Shown: piece by piece, positions 43,653 through 52,596 of the stretch | Numbering within the stretch: the stretch's first letter is position 1 | How the letters are laid out: the number at the start of each line of letters is the position of its first letter | Program-made: the position numbers and the translations under genes | Assembly: GCF_001908275.1 (NCBI RefSeq) | Contig: NZ_CP018620.1 | Location: 3,720,001 to 3,784,000 of the forward strand | Direction: 5' to 3' | Length of the DNA stretch: 64,000 nucleotides | DNA from: Paenibacillus xylanexedens | Lineage (GTDB): Bacteria; Bacillota; Bacilli; Paenibacillales; Paenibacillaceae | Notes under the pieces: model-generated | The model's database searches: none | The model's input: the letters and a program-made list of their open reading frames with translations, nothing else | Told to the model about the DNA's origin: nothing

Positions 43653-44476
43653 TTGCCATTTTGTTTGCAGTCATGCTGCTTGCCGGATGCAGCAACAACG
43701 TGTCGGAGATTACTTCATCGACACCGGGATTTTTTAATCACTACATTGTATTTCCACTGTCGTATCTGATTCAGCACATTGCGACCATATTTAGTGGAAG
43801 CTACGGGATCGCGATTATCGTGATTACACTTGTCATTCGTCTGGCACTGTTGCCATTGATGATGCGTCAAGCCAAGTCCCAGCAGGGAACACGAGTCATC
43901 ATGAACGCCATGAAACCCGAAATGGATGCGCTCAAGAAAAAATATGAAGGCAAAAATGATCCTGCTGATAAGCAAAAGCTGTCTCAGGAAACGATGGAGC
44001 TATACAAGAAACATAAGTTCAATCCGCTGAACATTGGTTGCTTGCCGATGCTCATTCAGTTGCCTATCCTGTCAGGTATCTACACGGCTATCCGACTTAC
44101 ACCGGAACTGTCTTCTCATTCGTTCCTGTGGTTCAAACTGGGAGCGCCGGACTACGTACTCGCTGTGGTGGTCGCGGTCATATATCTGATTCAAGCCAAG
44201 GTATCACAAGCCAATATGGCGCCTGAGCAGCGAAAACAGTTCGCCATTATGGGTTATCTCTCCCCATTGATGATGGCATTCTTTTCTCTTACAGCTCCGG
44301 CAGCGATGCCGCTCTACTGGACCGTTGGGGGTTCGTTCCTGGTACTACAGACATTATTGTTCCGTAAAATGTACCCGGTAGAACACCCACAGGAGCCTGT
44401 GGTTGTGGAAGTAAGTAAGAAAAAGAATAAAAAATCCAGCTCCGCCAAACCTTCTCGGAAACCTGCAAAGTCCTAA
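43589..44476 (+). CDS. yidC: YidC/Oxa1 membrane protein insertase (lipoprotein type)
   Basis: A 295-aa insertase that places membrane proteins into the bilayer, alone or with SecYEG. Lipoprotein signal with lipobox LLAGCS near residue 30, then the Oxa1 core: HIATIFSGSYGIAIIVITLV is the first core helix, carrying the cytoplasm-facing region, followed by RLALLPLMMRQAKSQQ with the conserved hydrophilic-groove Arg, a charged hairpin loop (KKKYEGKNDPADKQKLSQE), four more helices and a basic tail (KKKNKKSSSAKPSRKPAK) that can contact ribosomes. Size and anchor are as in SpoIIIJ/YidC2 of Gram-positive bacteria. ATG 43589 has GAGGAGG 6 nt before it. Translation is probably regulated by the upstream leader and hairpin. 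Confidence 0.92.
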   Translation: MEHKTNKGFTFTSGKGRIYGLIAILFAVMLLAGCSNNVSEITSSTPGFFNHYIVFPLSYLIQHIATIFSGSYGIAIIVITLVIRLALLPLMMRQAKSQQGTRVIMNAMKPEMDALKKKYEGKNDPADKQKLSQETMELYKKHKFNPLNIGCLPMLIQLPILSGIYTAIRLTPELSSHSFLWFKLGAPDYVLAVVVAVIYLIQAKVSQANMAPEQRKQFAIMGYLSPLMMAFFSLTAPAAMPLYWTVGGSFLVLQTLLFRKMYPVEHPQEPVVVEVSKKKNKKSSSAKPSRKPAKS

Positions 44477-44549
44477 TAAACTTGGTCCCAGTTGGTTGCG
44501 GAAACATGGTGATTACGGAACAGTGTTGAACACGAAAAACATAATGAAG

Positions 44550-44580
44550 AAGCCTGATCCATATGGATCAGGCTTTTTTT
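44550..44580 (+). terminator. Rho-independent terminator after yidC
   Basis: AGCCTGATCC-ATAT-GGATCAGGCT is followed by T7. Confidence 0.93.
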
Positions 44581-44690
44581 GTACTCCCAGGTGTTCCTTT
44601 TTAGTTTTTTACGAAAGCGGATGTGAAGCATAACGTCCACTGCCTGTTCCCCAATATCACTTAATGATATATACTTACCTGATTAAATGT

Positions 44691-44709
44691 GATATTGATA
44701 ATCAATATC
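44691..44709. promoter_or_regulatory. Fur box
   Basis: GATATTGATAATCAATATC matches the classical Fur consensus GATAATGATAATCATTATC at 17 of 19 positions and is itself a palindrome. It lies 52 bp upstream of the AraC/siderophore-binding gene, so that gene and the following permeases should be repressed by iron. Confidence 0.85.
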
Positions 44710-44761
44710 AATTATTGAGTGATGTATACATTGGAAAAAGTGAAACGAGGAGTGCGGGTAG

Positions 44762-46729
44762 ATGCAAGAGGAAGAAGCAAGACAGGGATTTACACCGGAG
44801 ATGATTGATATGATGGCCAGTATCTGGACACGTTCGATCATTACATTAATAGATGTACGCTTTCAGAATATAGCGTCACAATACCCGTTGGAGCAATATA
44901 AAATGCCTAGTAGCATGTTTATCTATGCATATGGGGGAGAAGCGCAAATCCAACTGAATGAGACCACATTTGGAATGGAACGCTTCGGTTTAGTTCACGG
45001 CGGGAAGGGGAGCCTGCTCAGTATTACGCCTAAAGCGGAGATGGTGAAGACCTTTATGGTGTTTTATAGAGCAGAATCACCTCTCTTTTTCAAGAAACAC
45101 CTGCAGCAATTACTGGAGCAAGTAAATCCATTTGTTCAACAGTTTGGTTATACGCCAAGTAATCCCATCTTGCTACGCGATTGGTTCCAACGGATGATGA
45201 ATGGCTGGAAACGTGGCAAGGCGATGGATCAGCTACAGGCCAAAAGTTTTCTATATCAATTGATTCATGAAGTGTACAGGGATTTGGAGGGTGGTGGGAT
45301 TCGGTATCTCCAGCCAGATCCAGCCTGTTCTGCCAAGATATATCTCGATAAACATTACAGGGAGCCGATTATGTTTCAACAAATTGCCGATATGTTTGGG
45401 ATCAGCGGTGGACAATTGACGCGGTTGTTCAAAAAAAGGGAAGGGATGAACTTACAGGAGTATCTCATTCAGAGGAGGATTGAAGCTGCCTGTCATGACT
45501 TGAAACATACAGAAGCGACGGTTAAAGAAATCGCAACAGGAGCTGGCTTCGCAGATGAGAAAAACCTGTTCCGAATGTTTAAGAAGCATTATAAGATGAC
45601 ACCAAGTGATTATCGGAAAATAAACGCACTATCCATGCAGGTTGATGGTATTGATAATGATTCTCATCTCCCTTACGATGAGAGGGAACTAGCGAGTCTA
45701 GTCAAGTCTTATAGAGATGGGGAATCAACGATGTTTGGATCATTAAGAAGTAAAGAAATGATTTTGGCGGCGGCGATAAGCATGATGCTGTTATTGACGG
45801 CATGTACGTCAGGGACGCCAGCGAATAATGGGGGAACGGCGAATACAACACCTGCACAGACACAGCAGACGACACAACAGGAAGGGTCGGAGACAAAAGC
45901 TTCGGAAGCAGTCTCGCAGACCAGAACGATAACCACAGTTAAGGGTGATGTTGAGGTGCCTAACAATCCTCAGCGAGTTGTAGTCGATTATTTGGTTGGT
46001 GATGTGGTAGCCCTAGGTGTAACTCCTTTAGGTGTGGCTAGAGCTGCACGGGGAGAGACAGAGCCTGTTTATGCTAACCAGATTACAGACTCCATAAAAG
46101 TAGCCATGGAGCCGGAAGATATCATGACGCTTGAGCCTGATCTGATCATTTTGGCATGGAGCGATGAGTCGTATGATGATTTATCCAAAATTGCCCCGAC
46201 CATTTATGTTCCCTATGGTGATATGACTACAGAAGAGCGGATACAATTTATTAGCGATGTTTTGAACAAACAGGAAGAAGCTAAGGATGTTATGAATGCT
46301 TATACCGGAAAAATCGAAGAAGCAAAGTTAGCCTTTCAGAATGCGGGCCTATCCGATGTAACGATTACGGTTGGAGAATTCAGTGATAAAAATAATTACA
46401 TAGCTGGAGCCAAGCATGCCGTTGGCGAGCTTGTTTACGATGAACTTCAATTGCAGGCACCTTCAAAAGTCCAAACGGATATTATCGACGCAGATAAATA
46501 TTGGGGCGATGTCTCCATGGAAGTATTACCCGCTTACTCTGGGGATTATATGATCTTCTTAGGAGATGGAAACGTTGCTTCTGATAATGCTGTGTGGAAT
46601 GCCATACCTGCTGTGCAACATGATCGGATCGTAAAGGTGGATTCTTCGCTATCTTGGTCCACCGACGTAATGACTTCCAGTGCATTGATTGATTATATTG
46701 TTAGTCAATTGCTAGCATTAGCTAAATAA
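44762..46729 (+). CDS. AraC regulator fused through a lipobox to an iron-siderophore binding protein
   Basis: A 655-aa fusion. Residues 1-180 are an AraC-type sensing domain, and 190-300 are two HTH motifs (MFQQIADMFGISGGQLTRLF and VKEIATGAGFADEKNLFRMF). A hydrophobic stretch then ends in a lipobox, LLLTAC, at Cys348, followed by a Thr/Gln linker and an FepB/BtuF-like siderophore-binding domain (NNPQRVVVDYLVGDVVALGV; MEPEDIMTLEPDLIILAW). Predicted to bind ferric siderophore outside and to control transcription inside, or to be processed into two proteins. An in-frame ATG at 45731 with GGGG upstream could also start the lipoprotein alone. A Fur box lies upstream, and two FecCD permease genes follow. 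Confidence 0.9.
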   Translation: MQEEEARQGFTPEMIDMMASIWTRSIITLIDVRFQNIASQYPLEQYKMPSSMFIYAYGGEAQIQLNETTFGMERFGLVHGGKGSLLSITPKAEMVKTFMVFYRAESPLFFKKHLQQLLEQVNPFVQQFGYTPSNPILLRDWFQRMMNGWKRGKAMDQLQAKSFLYQLIHEVYRDLEGGGIRYLQPDPACSAKIYLDKHYREPIMFQQIADMFGISGGQLTRLFKKREGMNLQEYLIQRRIEAACHDLKHTEATVKEIATGAGFADEKNLFRMFKKHYKMTPSDYRKINALSMQVDGIDNDSHLPYDERELASLVKSYRDGESTMFGSLRSKEMILAAAISMMLLLTACTSGTPANNGGTANTTPAQTQQTTQQEGSETKASEAVSQTRTITTVKGDVEVPNNPQRVVVDYLVGDVVALGVTPLGVARAARGETEPVYANQITDSIKVAMEPEDIMTLEPDLIILAWSDESYDDLSKIAPTIYVPYGDMTTEERIQFISDVLNKQEEAKDVMNAYTGKIEEAKLAFQNAGLSDVTITVGEFSDKNNYIAGAKHAVGELVYDELQLQAPSKVQTDIIDADKYWGDVSMEVLPAYSGDYMIFLGDGNVASDNAVWNAIPAVQHDRIVKVDSSLSWSTDVMTSSALIDYIVSQLLALAK

Positions 46730-46777
46730 GAGTTAGAACGAAATTTTAATTGAACACTCCAATTTTTCAAACATGAC

Positions 46778-46817
46778 CAATCGAATTTATGGACGTTAAT
46801 ATCCATATTCGATTGGA
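46778..46817 (+). other. Intercistronic hairpin
   Basis: CCAATCGAAT pairs with ATTCGATTGG, with an inner ATGGA/TCCAT stem, in the gap between the binding-protein gene and the first permease. No T-run follows, so an mRNA-stability or attenuation element is likelier than a full terminator. Confidence 0.5.
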
Positions 46818-46846
46818 TTGTCAATAGGTGATGAAAGGGAAACGAG

Positions 46847-47872
46847 ATGAAAAGCAAGCCTGAACAAAAACGCCGTGGGGCGATGAACTTCACCATGTAC
46901 ATGGTAGTGGGGCTTGGATTAACGGTTCTCATGTCGGCGGCATCAATTATGTTTGGTGCTGCTGATATGAGGTTAGCAACGGTATGGGAGGCTATTTTCC
47001 GATTTGATCCAATGCTCACTGAACATCAAATTATCCAAACCATGCGTCTTCCGCGTACCGTAGCCGATCTGATCGTTGGGTGCAGCCTTGCGGTATGTGG
47101 CGCTATCATGCAGGGGACAACGCGCAATCCGCTGGCCGACTCCGGGCTCATGGGGATTAGCTCTGGCGCAGCATTTGCAATTGCACTTTGCCTGGCCTTT
47201 CTGCCGGGTTATTCGTATTGGCAGATGATGTTGTTCGCTTGTCTGGGAGCAGCGATCGCCACCGGTATGACTTACTTTACCGCGTCACTGGGCAATCGCG
47301 GAATGACTCCACAGCGGCTTGTACTGGCAGGTCTATCTATTTCAATGTTGTTTGGCGCACTCAGTCAGTATTTGGCGATCAATTATAACCTGGGCAGAGC
47401 ATTGACATTCTGGACGGCGGGTAGTACAGCGGGTGTCAAATGGGGAGAATTGCTGATTATCTCACCGCTCTTTGTTGGTGGTATACTGCTGGCACTGGCC
47501 TTATCCCCTTCCGTTACATTGCTCAGTTTGGGAGATGATGTGGCAAGTGGACTCGGCATTCGTAGCGGACTGGTCAAGATTTTGTCGACAATTATTGTAC
47601 TTGTGCTGACTGGATTGGCTGTTGTTGTAGTTGGCCCGGTTGGTTTTGTGGGTCTGATCACCCCGCATATTGTGCGATATATGGTAGGTGTCGACTATCG
47701 ATACATTATTCCGGCAGCGGCGTTATATGGTGCGTTGCTGACCGTATCGGCCGATTTGGCTGGACGTTTGATCAATAAACCGTTCGAAACACCGATTGCC
47801 ATTATATTTTCTATCATTGGTGTGCCGTATTTTCTCTTCTTGGCTCGAAGACAAAGGAGGGAATATGAATGA
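46847..47872 (+). CDS. FecCD-family iron-siderophore permease
   Basis: A 341-aa membrane permease with about ten hydrophobic segments. It shows the family signatures LRLPRTVADLIVGCSLAVCG (first cytoplasmic loop), GTTRNPLADSGLMGIS, and late GPVGFVGLITPHIVRYMVG, the loop that docks the ATPase. It should import ferric siderophore together with the next gene product. It is preceded by AAAGGGAAACGAG before the ATG. The ATPase is not encoded in this operon and is probably supplied from elsewhere, as with YusV in B. subtilis. Confidence 0.93.
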   Translation: MKSKPEQKRRGAMNFTMYMVVGLGLTVLMSAASIMFGAADMRLATVWEAIFRFDPMLTEHQIIQTMRLPRTVADLIVGCSLAVCGAIMQGTTRNPLADSGLMGISSGAAFAIALCLAFLPGYSYWQMMLFACLGAAIATGMTYFTASLGNRGMTPQRLVLAGLSISMLFGALSQYLAINYNLGRALTFWTAGSTAGVKWGELLIISPLFVGGILLALALSPSVTLLSLGDDVASGLGIRSGLVKILSTIIVLVLTGLAVVVVGPVGFVGLITPHIVRYMVGVDYRYIIPAAALYGALLTVSADLAGRLINKPFETPIAIIFSIIGVPYFLFLARRQRREYE

Positions 47873-48882
47873 TCAAGCGGCATTATACGATGAAACGAGG
47901 CATTATCATCAATGTAGTGCTTATGGTGCTCATCCTTGTGTTTGCGATCATTAGCATGAATTCTGGCAAAATGAATCTTTCACCGCTAGAAGTGCTGAAC
48001 GTTCTCACAGGAAACGGTACCGATAAGCAAAATCTGATTGTGTTTGATTTTCGTTTGCCACGAATTGTACTTTCGATCTTGGTAGGTCTGGGAATGGGAG
48101 CGGCGGGGGTCGTGATGCAGAGTTTGCTGCGTAATGACATGGCTAGTCCGGGAACACTGGGAATTAGTTCGGGATCGGGTTTGTTTGTCCTGTTCTTCGT
48201 TGTATTCATTGCATCCACAGGAAAGAGTTCCTTTATTGCTCTGCCTCTGTTGGCTTTTGTTGGCGGACTATTGGCGGCGGGGTTGATCTTCTTATTATCG
48301 TATCGCCGCGGACGAGACATCTCGCCAATCGGTTTGATCTTGACCGGGGTCGCGCTAGGAAGCGGATATGGGGCGCTGACGACATTCTTGACACTCAAAC
48401 TGGATGATTCGCAGATGAACTTCATACTGTATTGGCTGGCGGGGAGCCTATGGGGCGATGATTGGGGCTATATTTCCATACTGACACCATGGGTCTTGAT
48501 CTTACTCGGCTATATTTTTTACAAGGCTCGCATACTGAATGCCCTCCATCTGGGCAATCAGACAGCACAGGGGCTTGGTGTTTCCGTGAAGCGACAGTTC
48601 TTGGGGTTGTCAATCGCTGCTGTTGCTTTATCCTCTGGCAGTGTAGCTGTGGGAGGCAGCTTCTTTTTCGTTGGATTGATCGCTCCGCATATGGCGAGAA
48701 AACTGGTCGGTCCCGATCACAAATTGCTCATTCCGGCTGCCAGCTTGGCCGGGGGACTAGTCGTGGTGCTGGCTGACACGATTACGCGCACGGTTAGCCT
48801 CGTAGGAGATGTGCCGACAGGAACCGTTATTACAGTTATTAGTGTTCCATATTTTCTTTATTTACTAGCAAAAGCCAAATAA
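47869..48882 (+). CDS. FecCD-family iron-siderophore permease, second subunit
   Basis: A 337-aa permease of the same family as its upstream neighbour. Signatures are FDFRLPRIVLSILVGLGMG, LLRNDMASPGTLGISSGSG and SFFFVGLIAPHMARKLVGP. About ten membrane segments are predicted. The ATG overlaps the previous stop as ATGA, and AAAGGAGGG is well spaced before it, so the two subunits are coupled, as expected for a heterodimeric channel. It is the last gene of the Fur-controlled unit and is followed by a gap with a terminator. Confidence 0.93.
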   Translation: MIKRHYTMKRGIIINVVLMVLILVFAIISMNSGKMNLSPLEVLNVLTGNGTDKQNLIVFDFRLPRIVLSILVGLGMGAAGVVMQSLLRNDMASPGTLGISSGSGLFVLFFVVFIASTGKSSFIALPLLAFVGGLLAAGLIFLLSYRRGRDISPIGLILTGVALGSGYGALTTFLTLKLDDSQMNFILYWLAGSLWGDDWGYISILTPWVLILLGYIFYKARILNALHLGNQTAQGLGVSVKRQFLGLSIAAVALSSGSVAVGGSFFFVGLIAPHMARKLVGPDHKLLIPAASLAGGLVVVLADTITRTVSLVGDVPTGTVITVISVPYFLYLLAKAK

Positions 48883-49028
48883 CACAATCAATGATATAGT
48901 CGGAATTTTTTTGTGGAAAACGGCTTGGCAGGACTGTGCGCTGCATTTTAAAGCAGAATGCACGATATCAAAAGTTTAAACATCGAAGTTACCCTGTATT
49001 ACCGTTATGCTTCTTAATCAATAGCATA

Positions 49029-49072
49029 TAAAAAAGGATGCCATTACGAAGATATCGTATTGGCATCTTTTG
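49029..49072. terminator. Rho-independent terminator, possibly bidirectional
   Basis: AAAAGGATGCCA-TTACGA pairs with TCGTATTGGCATCTTTT around a short loop. It lies between the permease gene and the convergent LuxR-type gene. The rest of 48883-49125 shows no other feature. Confidence 0.85.
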
Positions 49073-49125
49073 ATTTTTCTCATTATTTGATATTAAAGTT
49101 GATTTCTAGAAAATTATATCAGGAT

Positions 49126-50232
49126 TTATATTGCAGGTTCATCCGACAGCTGGAAACGGGAAACGAAATACCAGATGAGCTCGCGACGTGAGGATACCTT
49201 GGTTTTGGCGAAAATGGATTTTAAATGATCCTGAACCGTGTATACAGAAATATGCATCGCGGCAGCAATCTCTTTGGAAGAATAGCTGCGCAGCACATAT
49301 CCGAGCAGTTCCCGCTCTCGACTGGATAATCCGTGGCTTTCGGCGAGCAAGGGCAGCAAATCCTGTGGCATCGCCTGCTCCAAACGGATAGCAATCTGAT
49401 CCGGTCCTGTAAGCTGTTGCATGAGACTGGCATGAAGTATGAGGTAACGCCCATCCGGAAGTTGAATGCAAACTTTGGAGGGTGATTCGGGAGCGATCTG
49501 AGTATCCACGACCAGTTCTGCCCGATTCTTGCGCTGCAGGTGGGAACTCACTGCACGTACCGGACGGGGCAGAACATCAGGCCCTACATGTTCCAGCATG
49601 CGCAATTGGGACAGCCAATATTGAGCGGAGGCGTTCAGGGATAAGAGCTGGAACGTGTCTGAGGTGATCAAAATTCCGGGTTCCTCGGGACTTTCACTCG
49701 TGATCTCATCGATCAGTGTCAAGCTCGTGGACCGCAGCATCGATGCAATAGAAGCGGTCCAGGACTGAATCATCCACCGCTCCTCCTCTGTAAAGACAGC
49801 ACTTTCTGTCTTACGATATAGGGTCAGATATCCCCAGCAAGCGTCTCCACTGACCAATACAGCACGTAGTTCATCACCGAACCCCGCTGGCTGAAGAATG
49901 TTGATATATCGAGGGCTTTGTTCAAGCTGTAAGTTGGACGTATGAAGTGTAGCTGTATGCTCACCGCTACGAATTAATTCAGCGTATTTATGTATATCTT
50001 CTTCCATGTATTCATTGATGAATAACCGATCATGAATGGCCTCAATGCCATCTTCTGTCACGGCTCCTGTGGAGAGAAGAGTCAGAGGATCAACGGTAGT
50101 GAAACAGTATGCATCGTAAGGTATAACCGTATGGATCTGCTTGAGAACAGCTTCCCGATAGGTACGTGAGGTCCAGGTTCCTTTTTCAAGAGAAGTGATA
50201 AGTCTGTGGTTCCGATCAATACGTGATGTCAA
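49126..50232 (-). CDS. LuxR-type HTH regulator with GAF-like sensing region
   Basis: A 368-aa regulator. The N-terminal 230 residues look like a GAF/PAS-type sensing region (YDAYCFTTVDPLTLLSTGAV; ACWGYLTLYRKTESAVFTEE), followed by a second PAS-like stretch and a C-terminal LuxR HTH (LSSRERELLGYVLRSYSSKE; ISVYTVQDHLKSIFAKTKV). I place the start at TTG 50232, 8 nt after AGAGAGGAG. The longer frame up to 50370 would contain the promoter of this gene and overlap the divergent gene. It is divergent from a methyltransferase/dehydrogenase pair that it may regulate. The ligand is unknown. Confidence 0.82.
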   Translation of the reverse strand: MTSRIDRNHRLITSLEKGTWTSRTYREAVLKQIHTVIPYDAYCFTTVDPLTLLSTGAVTEDGIEAIHDRLFINEYMEEDIHKYAELIRSGEHTATLHTSNLQLEQSPRYINILQPAGFGDELRAVLVSGDACWGYLTLYRKTESAVFTEEERWMIQSWTASIASMLRSTSLTLIDEITSESPEEPGILITSDTFQLLSLNASAQYWLSQLRMLEHVGPDVLPRPVRAVSSHLQRKNRAELVVDTQIAPESPSKVCIQLPDGRYLILHASLMQQLTGPDQIAIRLEQAMPQDLLPLLAESHGLSSRERELLGYVLRSYSSKEIAAAMHISVYTVQDHLKSIFAKTKVSSRRELIWYFVSRFQLSDEPAI

Positions 50233-50276
50233 CAAGATTACTCCTCTCTCTGTGCGCATATCCCAATGTTCTGGGA

Positions 50277-50328
50277 TTGTAGGCTCGCCGTATCCTTCTA
50301 TAATGAAATTAGACGAACAACGAGTCAA
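50277..50328. promoter_or_regulatory. Overlapping divergent promoters
   Basis: Plus strand: TTGTAG (50277-50282), 16 bp, TATAAT (50299-50304) for the methyltransferase. Minus strand: TTGACT (plus coordinates 50323-50328), 17 bp, CATTAT (50300-50305) for the LuxR-type gene. The two -10 elements occupy the same base pairs, so RNA polymerase cannot use both at once. Confidence 0.6.
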
Positions 50329-50361
50329 GTCTAACTTCAATTCAAGAGGAGTGCGGTGTCT

Positions 50362-51069
50362 ATGAATCACAATCCATCACCGATGAGCTGGGAAACAGCA
50401 GATGTTCATCGTTACGAACAATCGATAGCCCTGAAAATTCCGGGTTATTCTCATATGCATGATTTAATGGAACGGCTGCTTGCAGCATCTTTTGCAAATA
50501 ACAACGATATTCATATCCTTGTTGCCGGAGCGGGAGGGGGAAAAGAGATTGCTCTGCTCGGATCACGTCATGCCGGTTGGACATTGACTGGAGTAGATCC
50601 ATCACAGCCGATGCTGCAACTTGCTGAGAAACGAGTCGCGGAAGCAGGCATCGGTTCCAGAGTGAAGTTGCAATCTGTCACGGTTGAAGAATTGCCGGAG
50701 GATATTGTATATGATGGGGCGACAAGCATGCTCATGTTACATTTCCTTCAGGGGATGGAGGCCAAGAGAACGTTTCTGACCAGCCTCGCAGCTAGACTTA
50801 AACCGGGTGCACCACTGATCATTGCGGCTGTAAATGCAGATCTTCGTTCACCTGCACATCCAATCATGATGCAAGCTTGGAAGGATCACATGTTGAGTGT
50901 GGGCGTCCTTCCTGAAGAGTGGGGGCGTTTTGCTGCTTCCCTGGGCCGTGAATCCGATCCCATATCCTCTGAAGAGATGACCCAGCTACTGACCGAATGC
51001 GGTTTCTCACATATTACACGTTACTTCGGGGCGTTCTGGGTGGAGGGGTATTATGCAATTCGAAACTAA
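50362..51069 (+). CDS. Class I SAM-dependent methyltransferase
   Basis: A 235-aa enzyme with the SAM-binding motif I HILVAGAGGGKEIALLG, an acidic motif II TGVDPSQPMLQLAEKRV and motif LKPGAPLIIAAV. The family is the UbiE/methyltransferase-12 type; the substrate is unknown. GAGGAG lies 10-15 nt before ATG 50362, and GTG 50356 is possible but too close. It overlaps the next gene by 17 nt, so both products are probably made together for one pathway, divergent from a LuxR-type regulator. Confidence 0.88.
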   Translation: MNHNPSPMSWETADVHRYEQSIALKIPGYSHMHDLMERLLAASFANNNDIHILVAGAGGGKEIALLGSRHAGWTLTGVDPSQPMLQLAEKRVAEAGIGSRVKLQSVTVEELPEDIVYDGATSMLMLHFLQGMEAKRTFLTSLAARLKPGAPLIIAAVNADLRSPAHPIMMQAWKDHMLSVGVLPEEWGRFAASLGRESDPISSEEMTQLLTECGFSHITRYFGAFWVEGYYAIRN

Positions 51070-52150
51070 CGTGAAACCTATTAAAGATCAGATCTGGGTG
51101 GTTGGTGGTTATGGTCAAGTGGGGCAGATGATATGTACTCAACTGGGGAAATTGTTCCCGGGTAAAGTATGGGCTGCGGGTACACGCATGAACCGTGCGG
51201 AAGAGTTCAGCAGGTCTACAGGTGGTGCTGTGCTACCACTTCAACTGGATGTAACACGACCTGTAGAGCCATCCATGTTAAGGCCTGTGAAGCTGGTTAT
51301 CATGTGTGTTGACCAGAGCGATACCCGATTCGTTGAAGCCTGCGCACAAGCCGGAACCGACTATATTGATATTTCTGCAAAATATGATTTTCTAGCTCAG
51401 GTTGAACAGCTGCACACCAAAATGCAACGTTCCAAATCGACCGCGATCCTCAGCGTTGGATTATCACCCGGAGTGACTAATTTGCTTGTGCGCGAAGCGA
51501 CCATGCATATGGATCAGGTGGAGGAAGCGGATATTACCGTGATGCTGGGACTTGGCGAGAAACACGGGAAAGCTGCCGTGGAGTGGACCGTTGATCAGAT
51601 GAATGCCACTTACCAAGTGATGCAAAAGGGCAAACTTGCTGAGGTACAAAGTTTCGGAGATGGCAAATGTATTGATTTTGGAGCGGGACTGGGGAACCGG
51701 AAGGCCTATCGATTTAACTTTTCGGATCAGCATGTGGTTGCTCGGACGTTACGTATACCAACCGTATCTACCAGACTCTGTCTGGACTCCCGCTGGATCA
51801 CAGGATCCATGGCGCTTTCCAAACGTATAGGGGTGTTTTCTTTGCTTCGCATCCCTTCTATTCGGAGTGGAACGGTTAGGGCATTTGGTCTTATTCCTGG
51901 GGGAGAGCCGATGTATGCAGTCAAGGTCGATGCCGTAGGGTGGGAAAATGGTGAGCAAATCCGCGTCGAACAACTACTGATCGGCGCAAAGGAAGCCGAT
52001 GCAACAGCAGCGGTAGCTGCAGCCGTGGCAGAACGTGTGTATAAAACTGAGTTGCCACATGGTGTATTTCATATTGAACAGTGTCTCTCTTTGCAGGACA
52101 TTCAGGATGCACTTCATACGCCACTAAAGGTGACGACCAAGATCACCTAG
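51053..52150 (+). CDS. Saccharopine dehydrogenase-like oxidoreductase
   Basis: A 365-aa NAD(P)-binding protein. The Rossmann motif VVGGYGQVGQMI is at residues 16-27, followed by PLQLDVTRP and the family stretch YIDISAKYDF, then LSVGLSPGVTNLLVREA. This matches the saccharopine dehydrogenase / homospermidine synthase-type NADP-binding family. The substrate cannot be named. GGAGGGG precedes the ATG, and the start lies inside the methyltransferase gene (17-nt overlap), which implies coupling. There is no signal peptide. A short intergenic gap separates it from the next hypothetical gene. Confidence 0.85.
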   Translation: MQFETNVKPIKDQIWVVGGYGQVGQMICTQLGKLFPGKVWAAGTRMNRAEEFSRSTGGAVLPLQLDVTRPVEPSMLRPVKLVIMCVDQSDTRFVEACAQAGTDYIDISAKYDFLAQVEQLHTKMQRSKSTAILSVGLSPGVTNLLVREATMHMDQVEEADITVMLGLGEKHGKAAVEWTVDQMNATYQVMQKGKLAEVQSFGDGKCIDFGAGLGNRKAYRFNFSDQHVVARTLRIPTVSTRLCLDSRWITGSMALSKRIGVFSLLRIPSIRSGTVRAFGLIPGGEPMYAVKVDAVGWENGEQIRVEQLLIGAKEADATAAVAAAVAERVYKTELPHGVFHIEQCLSLQDIQDALHTPLKVTTKIT

Positions 52151-52224
52151 TTTCATGTTCTTTTGCTGGGAACCTCCGATCTGCTATGATGGAACAATAA
52201 TCATGGCATGAATGGAGGGAGATC

Positions 52225-52518
52225 ATGAACTGCGTTGCTGTATTACCTTATTACAAAGTACAGAGAGAAGTGACGGGTCTCGCCCAAGAGATTGAGATGA
52301 ATGCCCGCTCCATGATTCTGTATTCAGATAAAATTGTGACCAAATACCGCGAGTTCAACATCACGGAAGTGTTTGATATGTCATTTCGCCGTATGGGTGA
52401 TGAAGGTGGATTTTTCTATCTGCACACAAGCACAGGAGTATATCCATATATGGTCGAAATCGACCCCAAACCTTTTATACAAACTTTCAGAAAGATGACG
52501 ATTCAAAAATTGAAATGA
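52225..52518 (+). CDS. Hypothetical protein, 97 aa
   Basis: A small protein without signal or membrane segment; no family recognised. The central strand pattern (RSMILYSDKIVTKYREFNIT, then FYLHTSTGVYPYMVEIDP) looks like a small beta-rich, PH-like domain with a C-terminal helix (KPFIQTFRKMTIQKLK). GGAGGGAGATC precedes the ATG at good spacing, so expression is likely. It lies 78 nt upstream of the MtaD-type gene on the same strand. Confidence 0.65.
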   Translation: MNCVAVLPYYKVQREVTGLAQEIEMNARSMILYSDKIVTKYREFNITEVFDMSFRRMGDEGGFFYLHTSTGVYPYMVEIDPKPFIQTFRKMTIQKLK

Positions 52519-52596
52519 CTTGACCTTGCCGTTACGTGAAGGCTTACCCTCGGATATGGAAAGAACCATAACCAATTTAGAGGAGCCGTGAATGTA

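Noticed and set aside
50233..50370. N-terminal extension of the LuxR-type regulator
   Set aside because: This stretch contains the probable promoter of the same gene and the ribosome binding site for the TTG start, and overlaps the divergent gene start.
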